Origin: Agelaius tricolor | Taxonomy: Eukaryota > Chordata > Aves > Passeriformes > Icteridae | DNA: 64,000 nucleotides | NCBI GenBank assembly: GCA_023055355.1 | Contig: JALJCS010000037.1 | Coordinates: 5,580,001-5,644,000 of the forward strand | Reading direction: 5' to 3' | Shown here: positions 45,912 to 58,150 of the stretch, one piece after another | Position numbering within the stretch: position 1 is the first letter of the stretch | How the letters are laid out: each line of letters opens with the position of its first letter | Position numbers and translations under genes: made by a program | The notes under the pieces: generated by a model | What the model saw: the letters and a program-made list of their open reading frames with translations, nothing else | Told to the model about the DNA's origin: nothing | Database searches by the model: none

Positions 45912-48900
45912 TGTAAGCGAAGTACCTTAAGCAAAGGGTAGCTCAAGCATAACTGGCATTTGATGTCAACAAAGGCAACTTGGCCTGCACGTGTCACATC
46001 TACTGCATTCAAAAGCTTACTCTGTCTCAGATTCCTTTTGAGGGATACCAAGGCAAGCCGTTAAACTGCATGAAAATGATGACTTAAAGGAGGATATATT
46101 AGAAGACTGGAATAATGGTTAATGTTCTTTTCCTTCCAACTGCTTTGTTTGCCCGTTTAAATTTTTTAAGTCCTTCCTGGTATCACCGTGGTAGCAGTGC
46201 AGCAAGTGTTTGGTTGTAAGCTGTCCATATTGCCAGCTTCTGGACTGCCTTCAGAAAACTTCCCACTGGTTTTGTCTAGAAATCACAAGCAGTAGAGATG
46301 ACAAAGACTGCAGAAACCTTCTCATCTCCTTCTAGAGCAGGAGCGTGTCTTTGACCCACTCTTAACTAGACAACTTTCATCAGTCATGAGAGAGTCTCAT
46401 GTTCAAGAGCTAAGCAATGACAGCTGTAAATGACAAAAAGCACACTGATATTTTCTTGGGACTCCAGCACAGAGCAATGAAGGAGCTTGAATTCACCTTC
46501 TTGGAAAGTTTTAAAATGCACATGAAGTTTAGGAGAGGAGCTAAGCCATGGTAACTTTTGTTGAGTATGTCTGCGTAGACAGAGTTTCCATCACCGCAGA
46601 AGGAAGGAATGTCATTTAACCCACATAATCATCTCTAGCTGCTAAGCTGCGCTTACTGCAGATTATCCGCAACATATTTTACGGGGTGAGCTTTTATGTG
46701 TAATCCCTGAGTAACATTCCAGAGAGAAGTATTTTGGAGGGGGGGAAAGCCCAACTCTTAACTGTTTCAAATAATGGTTACATTTGAAAGTCAAAAAAGA
46801 TGTAAAACCTTTCTTTCCTAGACCTATTACCAGCACAAACTGTACCAGAATTTACGACGCTTTTATTATGGCAGCATAACTCTACCGTGGACGCTCTCGC
46901 TCTGGACTATTCCTTAAGAAACAAAGTCCCCGAGAGAACTAAAACAAAATTAGCCAAAAATATTGGGCTGGATGATTTCAAAGGCTATGTACTAAAGGCC
47001 AAACACTTGTAATAATAGTAATGAGCAGACTAAAAGTTAAAGCATTACTCAGTTCAAAGATATCTTGTTCTCACAGAAGACTGTAAAAAAACTCTATTTT
47101 TCTGGGTCTGTTTTGTGCATTTAGATGTACCTTCTACTCCTTTCCACTGTATGCGAATGTTTATGACAAGGTGGGAGGACCTCATGCAACCTTCTAGAAG
47201 TAAAGAAAGACAAGCCAGTCAAGAAAGGCAAAATTGTTAATGGCAGGTGGAAAGAGGGAGGCCAAGAATAGAAAACAAAAGAACAATAATAATTGAACGC
47301 CCTCCCTGTCTTCTGTGAAAAGAAAAGGCACAGACAAGAAAGAACAACTGCAAAATTCTCACGAGAAAAACGCACTTGATCTGGCTCAAGTATTTTGTGC
47401 TACATTTCTTGCTGTTTTCTCATGCCAAGCATCTTAACCATTGAAGGTGTCCCTTTTCTCTTTCTGGAATACAGCTAGGAAGATGGCTGTGTCATTGCTG
47501 TCAAGCTGTTATTCTCAGAGGTGTCCAGTTGAAAGTCCTAGATGAACTGCTTTGCTCTGTCTCTTTAATATGGCATGACTTGCCCAGCCCTACAATTCTT
47601 TAATCTTTGAATGGTTATATTAGCTCCTTGGCAACTGGCATTTGTAAGTCCATGCAACTGTGCAGAATTTGCCCGATGAGATGATGCCAAATGAGTCATG
47701 GCAGTAGATTAACTAGGACATGCAAAGCAGAGAGGAGGGAATGAGAGCACAAGAAGAGGGTACAATCTCCTTTTTTTCTGCAACAGGGCTAACACCGTAG
47801 AAATCAAAAGGAACACAAATCCTCCTAGGGGTAGTTCTTGCAAAAAACAAAGACTTCTTTTTGTGTTCACAGATCACAGCAAAATGCGGATGACAAAACC
47901 AGGCCATTAAGTCACATCCAGTATGAAGCAGTATGAAAGAGGAAAGCAGCTGAGAGCGTCAACCCTGCTGAGTAGTCTCAGTATTCTTCTCGACATTAGC
48001 AGAAATTTGAAATGAGTCTCTGAAAATTACAAAGGAGGCAGAAGAAAAGGGAGCAATGACTCCTCTGGCATAGTGTTTCCTAACAGGGATCTTCAAAATG
48101 TAAAGATTGTATCATCCTTTCAACTGAAGGAAGGTATTAAAACAACAGGAAGGAAATGGCATCACATGCTAGAAAGACTGGGCAGTGCACTTCTAGACAG
48201 AAAGGCCACTGATGGAAAACCGACTAAACTGGCCCCAATGCAGCAGCATTGTATTAAAGCCCAAAAATACCCACCGCTTCACTCTTTGCCATTCCATTCA
48301 TATGGACACAGCAGCTCTGCAACATTCCTACTGATCATCTCCTTGGCCAACTGGGAGTGAGGGTCCCTAGTGATGCAGAGTCCCCAGGCAAGTGCAGAGG
48401 GGAGCTGCTTTTTTGCAAAAACCAGGCTTTTGAAGCACTCAGGCCTTTATCAGTTCCATAGCTTTAAGCCATAACAAAATTCATTCAACCAACCATCATA
48501 CGCCACGCTGTGAACACGTGACGATTCTAGAACTTGTTGATCTACCTCTGATTCAGCGGCCTCACCTTCTACTTAGTCCTTTTCTACTTAGCCAAAGTAT
48601 CGGGCCTCAGCCCAAGGCCTTCCTTTTGTAAGCTTCTACCTATATGCAGCAGCAAACCACTACTTTCTTCCGTGCCAAGAGTTTAAGTAGATGATTTGCA
48701 TCTGCCCTTCCGGTGAAACATAATGGGGAGAGAAAATCCTGTCGGAAATGTTCAGTCATTCAGTTTTCTAGACAGGCCAAATCAAAAGAAAAGCAAGCTA
48801 TAGGATTGTGTACTTGCTCTTACAAAGCACCTGCTGCCCTCTGACAATGAACTAGCAGAAAACCAGCAAAAATAAGACTTGAGGCAAACAACCCTTTGAA

Positions 48901-49504
48901 GGGAATTATGACATGATAAAGAAAGACAACACATTTCCAGCTTGTTGAGATACTTGAAATGTCAGCAAAGGCTTGAGGGCAAAGGCTGAACGAATGGGGA
49001 AAGGTTACAAGAATCCCAAGAAAAACATGACCATGGATTAAAAGAATCCCAACAGGTCAACTGACCTGTTGAAGTTTTCAGGAAATCAGTGGCTGCTGAT
49101 TTAGATAGGCCATTCAAGTTAATTTCCCCGTGCACCTTCCACTCCTTTTTCACCTGTCACCATCACAGGGTGAATTGGGACCATGGAATCACAATTCTTT
49201 GGATTCTGTTCTTAGCTTTAGGAGACAACTACAGCAGCTGAAGTAGCTGTTACTGATGTGATACCCAGGAACACAGAGTTGACATATTTCATTCATGTCC
49301 AATCACAACTAGCCATATCTAAGAGGATAGGATTGGCCTCTTTTCATGATGCTTTTCTTATTTTACAGCCTGCTGTGATTCTGCTGAAACTTTTTCATTA
49401 GTTTCTCTCTAAAAAGGAGAAAGTCCAATGTCCCTCCCTACTGGTGCAGGTTTACCATTCGGTTTGTCGAGTCTAAAAATGGAATTGGAACTAGCAGGAA
49501 TTAC
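45912..49504. other. Long non-coding stretch, nothing recognised
   Basis: 3.6 kb without a recognisable exon, LTR, LINE or tandem repeat. The frames at 47121-47375 and 48073-48360 have no motif. Confidence 0.45.
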
Positions 49505-50546
49505 TGTGTTTAAAGCGTCCGGTCCGTTCAGACAGTCTCAGGTCGATAAAAGCCTAGATGTTATTGGCTAAATACTGTTTCCCCCAAGAGCGGACGCACG
49601 CAATTTAATCCAACTTTTTATAACAAACGCCAATAATACAGAATCCAGTCATACAAAAGAGTCACAAAGAAGCAGGAAGAATTATCGGACCATTTATGGT
49701 AGCAAACTTCTCACCTTCTTTTGGAGTGAGCATAATCTGCTAGCTGAAGTAGCAAACTTGAGGACAGAAATCGCCCTACTATTGAGAAGTTGTTGACAAG
49801 AGAACCACCTAAGCTGTGTGACTTTCCCTTTTCTATTCATTGGTCAAGCCTAGTAGCCTAAAATTTACGGGCTCAATCAAAGACAAATGCAATCTAGTCA
49901 GAGGTCTATGAAAAGTCCAAAACTAATCAGAATTCTTCTTAGACAATGGAAATGGAAGCAGAGCTACCAATTTCCTTGCCACATATCCCTAAAACTCATT
50001 CCTTTCTAGTCATAACTAATGTATAGCCACCAGTACAATCAGGAAAAGATGAAACTTACAGATGTCAGCAAGGGAAGGATTTGAAAGAACTATTCCCATT
50101 ATTCATCGTCTAGACAGCAACTATCATTAAAATCAGAGCCCTTTTAGAAGGGCTTTCCTTGTGGGAAATTCAGGACTCCAGGACAACGGAGCAAGAGGAT
50201 TAAGCAGAAGCCGTTGATTGTTGACATGATGCACTTACACATTCTAAATCTCTGCACATGCCAAGCCCGCATTTTTATCTTGGTGCCTTTGTTATGTCCA
50301 CACATTCTGTGTGTACCTCTCAAAAGATACGTTTGGTTACAGTCCAGGCGCTTTGCTGCCCCCCGTTATCGAGTTCTTGTAGTCTTGGAAGTTGGTTTCT
50401 CAACTTCTCTTTCTTCTTTTAGCATGGCTTATGTCTTAGTAACCTTGATGAATTCCAGAGGGCTCTGAGAAAATTCTGATAAGAACATATTCCAGCTGGA
50501 TGGCTGGTGCACCCTGTAGTCTAAGAGGTTCAGCTACATTGCTACA
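49505..50546 (-). mobile_element. 3' LTR of an alpharetrovirus-like ERV, outer edge uncertain
   Basis: The inner edge is well placed: on the minus strand a polypurine tract is followed by TGTAGCAATG starting at 50546. The outer edge is put at 49505 because the plus strand there reads 'tgtgtttaaagcg', giving TG...CA ends, and because it lies about 115 bp past a TATA box. No target-site duplication can be tested since the other half of this provirus is gone. The length (~1.04 kb) depends on that guess. Confidence 0.5.
49615..49623 (-). promoter_or_regulatory. Candidate TATA box of the alpharetrovirus-like LTR
   Basis: The minus strand reads TTATAAAAA. It is correctly placed between a long U3 and a short R-U5 if the outer LTR edge is near 49505. 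Confidence 0.4.
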
Positions 50547-50563
50547 ATTTCCCCCTTCTTCAT
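50547..50563 (-). promoter_or_regulatory. Polypurine tract of the alpharetrovirus-like ERV
   Basis: The minus strand reads GAAGAAGGGGGAAAT directly before the LTR start TGTAGC. It primes plus-strand DNA synthesis in retroviruses. It lies 11 bp past the env stop codon at 50574-50576. Confidence 0.75.
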
Positions 50564-50573
50564 CTTGCACCAG

Positions 50574-51080
50574 CTAAACCCTTTTCACTGTATTTACTTC
50601 CAAGAGGCTCACCAGTTTCATGATGCATGGAATAACAAGAAGCAATATAATAATGACTACTAGTAACAACAAAGTTCCCTTGACAAGATCTTCCAACCAT
50701 CGAGTTGTTTCCCATCTCTCAAACCATTCATGCGTAACCCTCTCATTCCCAATCAATTTCTTCATGTTATCTTGTCCTTGTTTGAGTTTCCAGTGAATGA
50801 CTGCAGAAGGGTTAGAGAGGTTCAAAAAACACATTCCTTCAAAATCCTCACACTCGTGCCCATGTGCTAACAAGAAAGCTAGAGCAGCATTATTTTGCAG
50901 TGTGCAATGACTAATGGTATCTACACCAGTGAGAAGCTGATTTAAAATCGCTGATCTTACCTTGAGTTGGTTGACCACCCAGCATCGCAACTTATTAAGC
51001 ATACTCAAAGCTTGACCAACAGCGACACCTGCTGTCAGGAATGGCACAATTAATCGAGAGGAGTGCCCAAACCTGTACAC
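50574..51080 (-). pseudogene. env: Env transmembrane subunit, alpharetrovirus-like, 5'-truncated
   Basis: This is the TM (fusion) subunit of a retroviral envelope, normally anchored in the membrane and disulfide-linked to SU. The open frame is 168 codons with no internal stop. It shows a hydrophobic fusion-peptide-like start (residues 11-24), a heptad-repeat helix (about 25-60), an immunosuppressive-domain-like segment (about 61-77), and Cys77 and Cys84 spaced as C-x6-C. It ends with a Trp-rich pre-membrane segment (119-129), a membrane helix (about 135-151) and a short tail. Residue 85 is Phe where CX6CC families have a third Cys, so the bond to SU is likely lost. The SU half is missing; the satellite array starts within about 50 bp upstream. 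The closest family by motif is avian leukosis-type TM. Selection on the open frame is untested. Confidence 0.88.
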
Positions 51081-51103
51081 AACTGAGGCAAGGGCGTCTT
51101 AAG

Positions 51104-54100
51104 CGTATGCTTCTTCTTTCAGATCCCGGGAGGCGAAGAATCGAGTTCTTCGCACCCAGAGCATTGTGCCGGTGGCGGTACGCTCCGGTGCGGCGCTTGT
51201 GCCGAAAGACGCCCGGGACACAATGCCGGTGGTGTTAATATTTGTTTGTCGCGTTTCGGAAGCTGCTGCTAGCCGAGTCCCCCGGAGGCGAAGAAGCGGC
51301 TTCTTCGCACACAGAGCATTGGGCCGGTCGCGGTGAGCGCTGGAGAGCGGCTTGTGCCGAAAGACGCCGCGTACCGGCACTTAGCATCGGAGAGCTCCGT
51401 ATCTCTGTCTTCTGCGTGTCTTGCCGCTCAACATTCAGCAAGAAGCTTTTTCACCATATCTTGCAAAGAGAAACACTGCCAGTAAATAAAACATCCAAAA
51501 TCCTGTTCTAAAGCTTGCACAGAGGTCTGCAAAGAGTTTTGCAATACGGAAAAGATAGTTGTGCAGAACTCGTTCTTTCCGAATATAATAACAATGGAAA
51601 AGGCAGGAGAGTGGTAAAGTACTGGTTTCTCTAAGTCTGGATGCTGCCCACACTGTGCCTGCGTGGTGCGGTTTGCATCTTCGCTTTTGGGAAGATGCCG
51701 TTCTCTCCGTCTCCCGGAGGCGAAGAAGCGGCTTCTTCGCACACAGAGCATTGGGCCGGTCGCAGTGAGCACCTAAGAGCGGTTTGTGCCGAAAGACGCC
51801 GAGGACCGGCACTTAGCATCGGAGAGCTGCGTATCTGCGTCTTCTGCGTGTCTTGCCGCTCAACACTCAGCAAAAAGCTTTTCCACCGTATCTTGCAAAG
51901 AGAAACTCTGCCAGTATAGAAAAAATCCAAAATCATGATCTAAACTTGCACGGAGGTCTGCAAAGAGTTTTGCAAGAAGGAAAGCTAGTTGTCCAAAACT
52001 CGTTCCTTTCGAATATAATATCAGTGGAAAAGGCACGAGAGTGGTAAAATACTGTTTTCTCTAAGTCTGAATGCTGCCCACACTGTTCCTGTGTGGTGCG
52101 GCTTGCATCTTCGCTTTTGGGAAGATGCCGTTCTCTCCGTCTCCCGGAGGCGAAGAAGCGGCTTCTTCGCACACAGAGCATTGGGTCGGTCGCGGTGAGC
52201 ACCTAAGAGCGCTTTGTGCCGAAAGACGCCGGGGACCGGCACTTAGCTTCGGAGAGCTGCGTATCTGCGTCTTCTGCGTGTCTTGCCGCTCAACACTCAG
52301 CAAAAAGCTTTTCCACCATATCTTGCAAAGAGAAACTCTGCCAGTATAGAAAACATCCAAAATCATTTTCTAAACGTGCACGGAGCTCTGCAAAGAGTTT
52401 TGCAGGAAGGAAAAGATAGTTGTCCAAAACTCGTTCCTTTCGAATATAATATGAGTGGAAAAGGCAGGAGATTGGTAAAATACTGTTTTCTCTAAGTCTG
52501 AATGCTGCCCACACTGTTCCTGTGTGGTGCGGCTTGCATCTTCGCCTTTGGGAAGATGCCGTTCTCTCCGTCTCCCGGAGGCGAAGAAGCGGCTTCTTCG
52601 CACACAGAGCATTGGGTCGGTCGCGGTGAGCACCTAAGAGCGCTTTGTGCCGAAAGAAGCCGGGGACCGGCACTTAGCTTCGGAGAGCTGCGTATCTGCG
52701 TCTTCTGCGTGTCTTGCCGCTCAACACTCAGCAAAAAGCTTTTCCACCATATCTTGCAAAGAGAAACTCTGCCAGTATAGAAAACATCCAAAATCATTTT
52801 CTAAACGTGCACGGAGGTCTGCAAAGAGTTTTGCAGGAAGGAAAAGATAGTTGTCCAAAACTCGTTCCTTTCGAATATAATATCAGTGGAAAAGGCAGGA
52901 GATTGGTAAAATACTGTTTTCTCTAAGTCTGAATGCTGCCCACACTGTTCCTGTGTGGTGCGGCTTGCATCTTCGCTTTTGGGAAGATGCCGTTCTCTCC
53001 GTCTCCCGGAGGCGAAGAAGCGGCTTCTTCGCACACAGAGCATTGGGTCGGTCGCGGTGAGCACCTAAGAGCGCTTTGTGCCGAAAGAAGCCGGGGACCG
53101 GCACTTAGCTTCGGAGAGCTGCGTATCTGCGTCTTCTGCGTGTCTTGCCGCTCAACACTCAGCAAAAAGCTTTTCCACCATATCTTGCAAAGAGAAACTC
53201 TGCCAGTATAGAAAACATCCAAAATCATTTTCTAAACGTGCACGGAGCTCTGCAAAGAGTTTTGCAGGAAGGAAAAGATAGTTGTCCAAAACTCGTTCTT
53301 TTTGAATATAATATCATTGTAAAAGACAGGAGATTGGTAAAAATACTGTTTTCTCTAAGTCTGAATGCTGCCCACACTGTTCCTGTGTGGTGCGGCTTGC
53401 ATCTTCGCTTTTGGGAAGATGCCGTTCTCTCCGTCTCCCGGAGGCGAAGAAGCGGCTTCTTTGCGCACAGAGCATTGTGCCGAGCGCAGGGAGCTCCTGA
53501 GAGCGGTTTGTGCCGAAAGAAGCCGGGGACGGGCACTTAGCTTCGGAGAGCTGCGTATCTGCGTCTTCTGCGTGTCTTGCCGCTCAACACTCAGCAAAAA
53601 GCTTTTCCACCGTATCTTGCAAAGAGAAACTCTCCAGTATAGAAAACATCCAAAATCATGATCTAAACTTGCACGGAGGTCTGCAAAGAGTTTTGCAGGA
53701 AGGAAAAGATAGTTGTCCAAAACTCGTTCCTTTCGAATATAATATCAGTGGAAAAGGCAGGAGATTGGTAAAATACTGTTTTCTCTAAGTCTGAATGCTG
53801 CCCACACTGTTCCTGTGTGGTGCGGCTTGCATCTTCGCTTTTGGGAAGATGCCGTTCTCTCCGTCTCCCGGAGGCGAAGAAGCGGCTTCTTCGCACACAG
53901 AGCATTGGGTCGGTCGCGGTGAGCACCTAAGAGCGCTTTGTGCCGAAAGAAGCCGGGGACCGGCACTTAGCTTCGGAGAGCTGCGTATCTGCGTCTTCTG
54001 CGTGTCTTGCCGCTCAACACTCAGCAAAAAGCTTTTCCACCATATCTTGCAAAGAGAAACTCTGCCAGTATAGAAAACATCCAAAATCATTTTCTAAACG

Positions 54101-56425
54101 TGCACGGAGGTCTGCAAAGAGTTTTGCAGGAAGGAAAAGATAGTTGTCCAAAACTCGTTCTTTTTGAATATAATATCATTGTAAAAGACAGGAGATTGGT
54201 AAAAATACTGTTTTCTCTAAGTCTGAATGCTGCCCACACTGTTCCTGTGTGGTGCGGCTTGCATCTTCGCTTTTGGGAAGATGCCGTTCTCTCCGTCTCC
54301 CGGAGGCGAAGAAGCGGCTTCTTTGCGCACAGAGCATTGTGCCGAGCGCAGGGAGCTCCTGAGAGCGGTTTGTGCCGAAAGAAGCCGGGGACGGGCACTT
54401 AGCTTCGGAGAGCTGCGTATCTGCGTCTTCTGCGTGTCTTGCCGCTCAACACTCAGCAAAAAGCTTTTCCACCGTATCTTGCAAAGAGAAACTCTCCAGT
54501 ATAGAAAACATCCAAAATCATGATCTAAACTTGCACGGAGGTCTGCAAAGAGTTTTGCAGGAAGGAAAAGATAGTTGTCCAAAACTCGTTCCTTTCGAAT
54601 ATAATATCAGTGGAAAAGGCAGGAGATTGGTAAAATACTGTTTTCTCTAAGTCTGAATGCTGCCCACACTGTTCCTGTGTGGTGCGGCTTGCATCTTCGC
54701 TTTTGGGAAGATGCCGTTCTCTCCGTCTCCCGGAGGCGAAGAAGCGGCTTCTTCGCACACAGAGCATTGGGTCGGTCGCGGTGAGCACCTAAGAGCGCTT
54801 TGTGCCGAAAGAAGCCGGGGACCGGCACTTAGCTTCGGAGAGCTGCGTATCTGCGTCTTCTGCGTGTCTTGCCGCTCAACACTCAGCAAAAAGCTTTTCC
54901 ACCATATCTTGCAAAGAGAAACTCTGCCAGTATAGAAAACATCCAAAATCATTTTCTAAACGTGCACGGAGGTCTGCAAAGAGTTTTGCAGGAAGGAAAA
55001 GATAGTTGTCCAAAACTCGTTCCTTTCGAATATAATATGAGTGGAAAAGGCAGGAGATTGGTAAAATACTGTTTTCTCTAAGTCTGAATGCTGCCCACAC
55101 TGTTCCTGTGTGGTGCGGCTTGCATCTTCGCTTTTGGGAAGATGCCGTTCTCTCCGTCTCCCGGAGGCGAAGAAGCGGCTTCTTCGCACACAGAGCATTG
55201 TGCCGAGCGCAGGGAGCTCCTGAGAGCGGTTTGTGCCGAAAGAAGCCGGGGACGGGCACTTAGCTTCGGAGAGCTGCGTATCTGCGTCTTCTGCTTGTCT
55301 TGCCGCTCAACACTCAGCAAAAAGCTTTTCCACCATATGTTGCAAGGAGAAACTGTGCCAGTACACAAAACATCCCCGATCTTCTTCTAAAAGTTGTACA
55401 GAGGACTGCAGAGTGTTTATCAAGAAGAAAAACATCGTGTCCCAAAACTCCTTTTATTCGAATATAATGTGAATGAAAGGGCAGGAGAATGCTAAAGTAC
55501 TCGTTTCTATCAATTTCAAAGCTGCACACGCTATATCGGTGTGCTGCGGCTTGCATCTTCGCCTTTGGGAAGCTGCCGTTCTCTCCATCTCCCGGAGGCG
55601 AAGAAGCGGCTTCTTCGCCCAGAGAGCATTGTGCCGGTGGCGGTGTTCTCCAGAGAGCGGCTTCTGACGAAAGACGCCCTGGCAGGGGGCTTCGTTTCGG
55701 AGAGTTCTTTACTCTGCCTTCTGTCTCTCTCGTCGCATAAAACTGAGCAAAAAGCTTTTTTACTATGTCTTGCCAGGACAAACTGTGCCCGTACGGAAAG
55801 CATCTCCGCTCTTGTTCTAGAAGTTGCACGGAGGTCTGCAGAGTGTTTAGCAAGAAGCAAAAGAAAGTTGTCCAAAACTCCTTCTTTTTGAATGGTAATG
55901 TGAATAGAAAAGGCAGGAGAGTGCTAAGGTACTGTTTTCTTTAGGTTTGACAACTGCACACACACTCCCCATGTTGTGCGACTTTTTTCTTGGCTTTTAA
56001 AGACGCGGCCGCGGTCTCCGTCTCCCGGAGGCGAAGAAGCCGCTTCTTTGCACACAGAGCATTGTGCCGGTCGCGGTGCGATCCGGAGCACGGCTTCTGC
56101 CGAAAGACGCCCGGGAGCGGCCCCTACCTTCGGAGAGCTCCGTATCTCTGAATCTGCGTCTCTTGTCGCCTACATCTTAGCAAAAAGCTTTCCTACTATG
56201 TCTCGCAAGGAGAAACTGTCCCAGTACAAAAAGCATCCTTGATCTTTTTCTGGAAGTTGCACGGAGTGTCAGCAGAGTGTTTAGCAAGAAGCAAAAGAAC
56301 GTTGTCCAAAACCCCTTTTCTTCCAATGTTAATGTGAATTGAAAAGGCAGGAGAATGAGGAAGTGCTGTTTTCTGTACGTTTGAAAGCTGTCACAAGGAG
56401 AAACTCTATCAGCACCTCAAGTTTT
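51104..56425. repeat. CpG-rich satellite array, 431-bp unit, about 12 copies
   Basis: A core 'cggaggcgaagaa' recurs at 51132 (variant), 51287, 51719, 52149, 52580, 53011, 53443, 53873, 54305, 54735, 55166, 55597 and 56030. The spacing is 430-433 bp except the first step (155 bp). Each unit has a GC- and CpG-rich half around this core and an AT-richer half ending near 'tttcgaatataatatcagt'. Units from 52149 to 55166 are nearly identical, whereas those at both edges are diverged, the usual pattern of homogenisation by unequal exchange. Open frames of 92-103 codons on both strands repeat in every unit and are a by-product of the composition unless shown otherwise. I cannot match it to a named avian satellite. 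Confidence 0.95.
52580..55165. repeat. Dimeric higher-order repeat, 862-bp period
   Basis: Within the array, units with cores at 53443 and 54305 share features absent from their neighbours: 'cttctttgcgcacagagc' in place of 'cttcttcgcacacagagc', 'gccgagcgcagggagctc', and a 2-bp loss giving 'aaactctccagtatag'. Units at 53011, 53873 and 54735 share the other version. Same-type cores are exactly 862 bp apart. Confidence 0.9.
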
Positions 56426-57360
56426 CCTCCATTTTACTCCCGATATTTCTTTTGCTGTGCAGTCAAGAAGCACCCTTCGTTCTTAGTTATGCTGCAGGTT
56501 GTCTTCAAATGGCTTTGCTTTCTGTCCCCTCCTCCCCATTTCTAACAGGCACAAGCACATTCCCTTCCCGGAACAAAATCCTGGTAATAGAGCCAGGAAG
56601 ACTACGCTTTGACTTTGAGAGCCACAACTTATTTAAGAGAAAATAGTCCATTCTTTGAGACCCAATATCACACATCTGTGTGCAGGAGGAAGAGGGGTGC
56701 GTGCGTGCGTGAATGGGAAGTGTACTCGCCAACAAACTAGAGCCAATATTAGTAACCAACATGTAACAAGTGTGGACGTATATAATTCCCTGCTCTTTTT
56801 TGGATCTTTTTTCTTCAAGGTTATTTTGCTTTTAAAAATTTTCTAGTCATTTGAGAGATTCTTCTTTGTTTGTGTGAGAATAGAAATCTCCATAAAGCTT
56901 ACTACGTAAAAGCAGGGTAATCTTTTGGACTTGATGATGACTATTTGGGAGATGATATTTTCATCTGCTTGTTTTGGAAATATTTTTGTCACGGAAAGTA
57001 GTAAGTTTCAAGATGTGTTTTTAGAAGGTGTAAAAATTGAGATCCTCATTTGTATCAAAGCCATACAAAGAATATCCCTTAAAACCATCCACTCCATCAT
57101 TTCATTTTTGTATTTTTGTCTTTTCAATAGCTAGTTCTCACTTTCAGATAGCTTTTAAATGCCATGTTTTGACACAATTTTGTTATTCATTTCTAAGCTT
57201 CAAAATGATATTTAAAGAAGAGTAATTTCCTGTAACTACTTGACAGTTTGCAAATTAACATCAAAGTGGAGGGAGGGAGGGAAGGAAGTGGCAGAAGGAC
57301 TTGGCAGAAAGAAGGACATAGTGGGAGGAAGGCAGTGAAGGAAGGAAGTGGGGGAAGGAA
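56426..57360. other. Non-coding, purine-rich towards the right end
   Basis: No gene recognised. 57268-57360 is GGAA-rich and grades into the (GAAA)n tract. Confidence 0.5.
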
Positions 57361-57547
<187 letters not shown>

Positions 57548-57746
57548 GGAAGAAAATTCCCAAATATCAGAAACGTTAAAGATGATAAAATACTTGTGTG
57601 TATGATAAAGAGCGAGGAGTAGATATTAGATATAGTATTGCTAAATGGCCCATAAATTTGAGACCCAAACAGTTCAACTCCTTGGATAGCAGTTTCTCAG
57701 CATGAATATGTTATTTCTAGCTTCAACTTCTTACTGCTACTGTACA

Positions 57747-58150
57747 GAATGATTACCATAGAATAATGGAATGGTTGGGTTTGGAAGGGACCTTAAATTC
57801 ACCTACGTCCTCCCCAGCATGTCATTGTCAGGGACACCTTCCACTAGACCGCCTTAAGCTCAAAGACCCATTCAAGCTGGCCTTGATCACTTCCAGGAAT
57901 TGGTCACCCACAACATGTTCTAGTGTCTCACAACCATCTTGGCAAGGAATTTCTTCCCAATAGCCAAAGGAAACCTATCCTCTTCAGGTTTTAAAGCCAT
58001 CCACACTTTTCCTATCGCTCCGTGCCCTTGTGTAGCTCACCTGCCTCCTTCTGGTAGGCTGTCTTCAGCTACTGGAGAGCTGCTCTAACAATTTGCCCGG
58101 AGTCTGCTCTTCTCCAGGCTGAGAAAACGCCTGCGGGACTCCGGCTTGAT
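57747..58150 (-). mobile_element. CR1 LINE 3' end, antisense
   Basis: The plus strand starts 'ccatagaataatggaatggt' and 'tgggtttggaagggacctta', the antisense CR1 tail, and continues through 'caaggaatttcttcccaata' to 'cttctccaggctgagaaaac'. It is 5'-truncated with many substitutions. Confidence 0.9.

Noticed and set aside
51104..56425. CRISPR-like or minisatellite array
   Set aside because: The unit is 431 bp with no short conserved repeat/variable spacer pattern, and the context is a vertebrate genome.
51104..56425. CENP-B box in the satellite
   Set aside because: I looked for the nTTCGnnnnAnnCGGGn pattern around the TTCG sites of a unit and did not find it.
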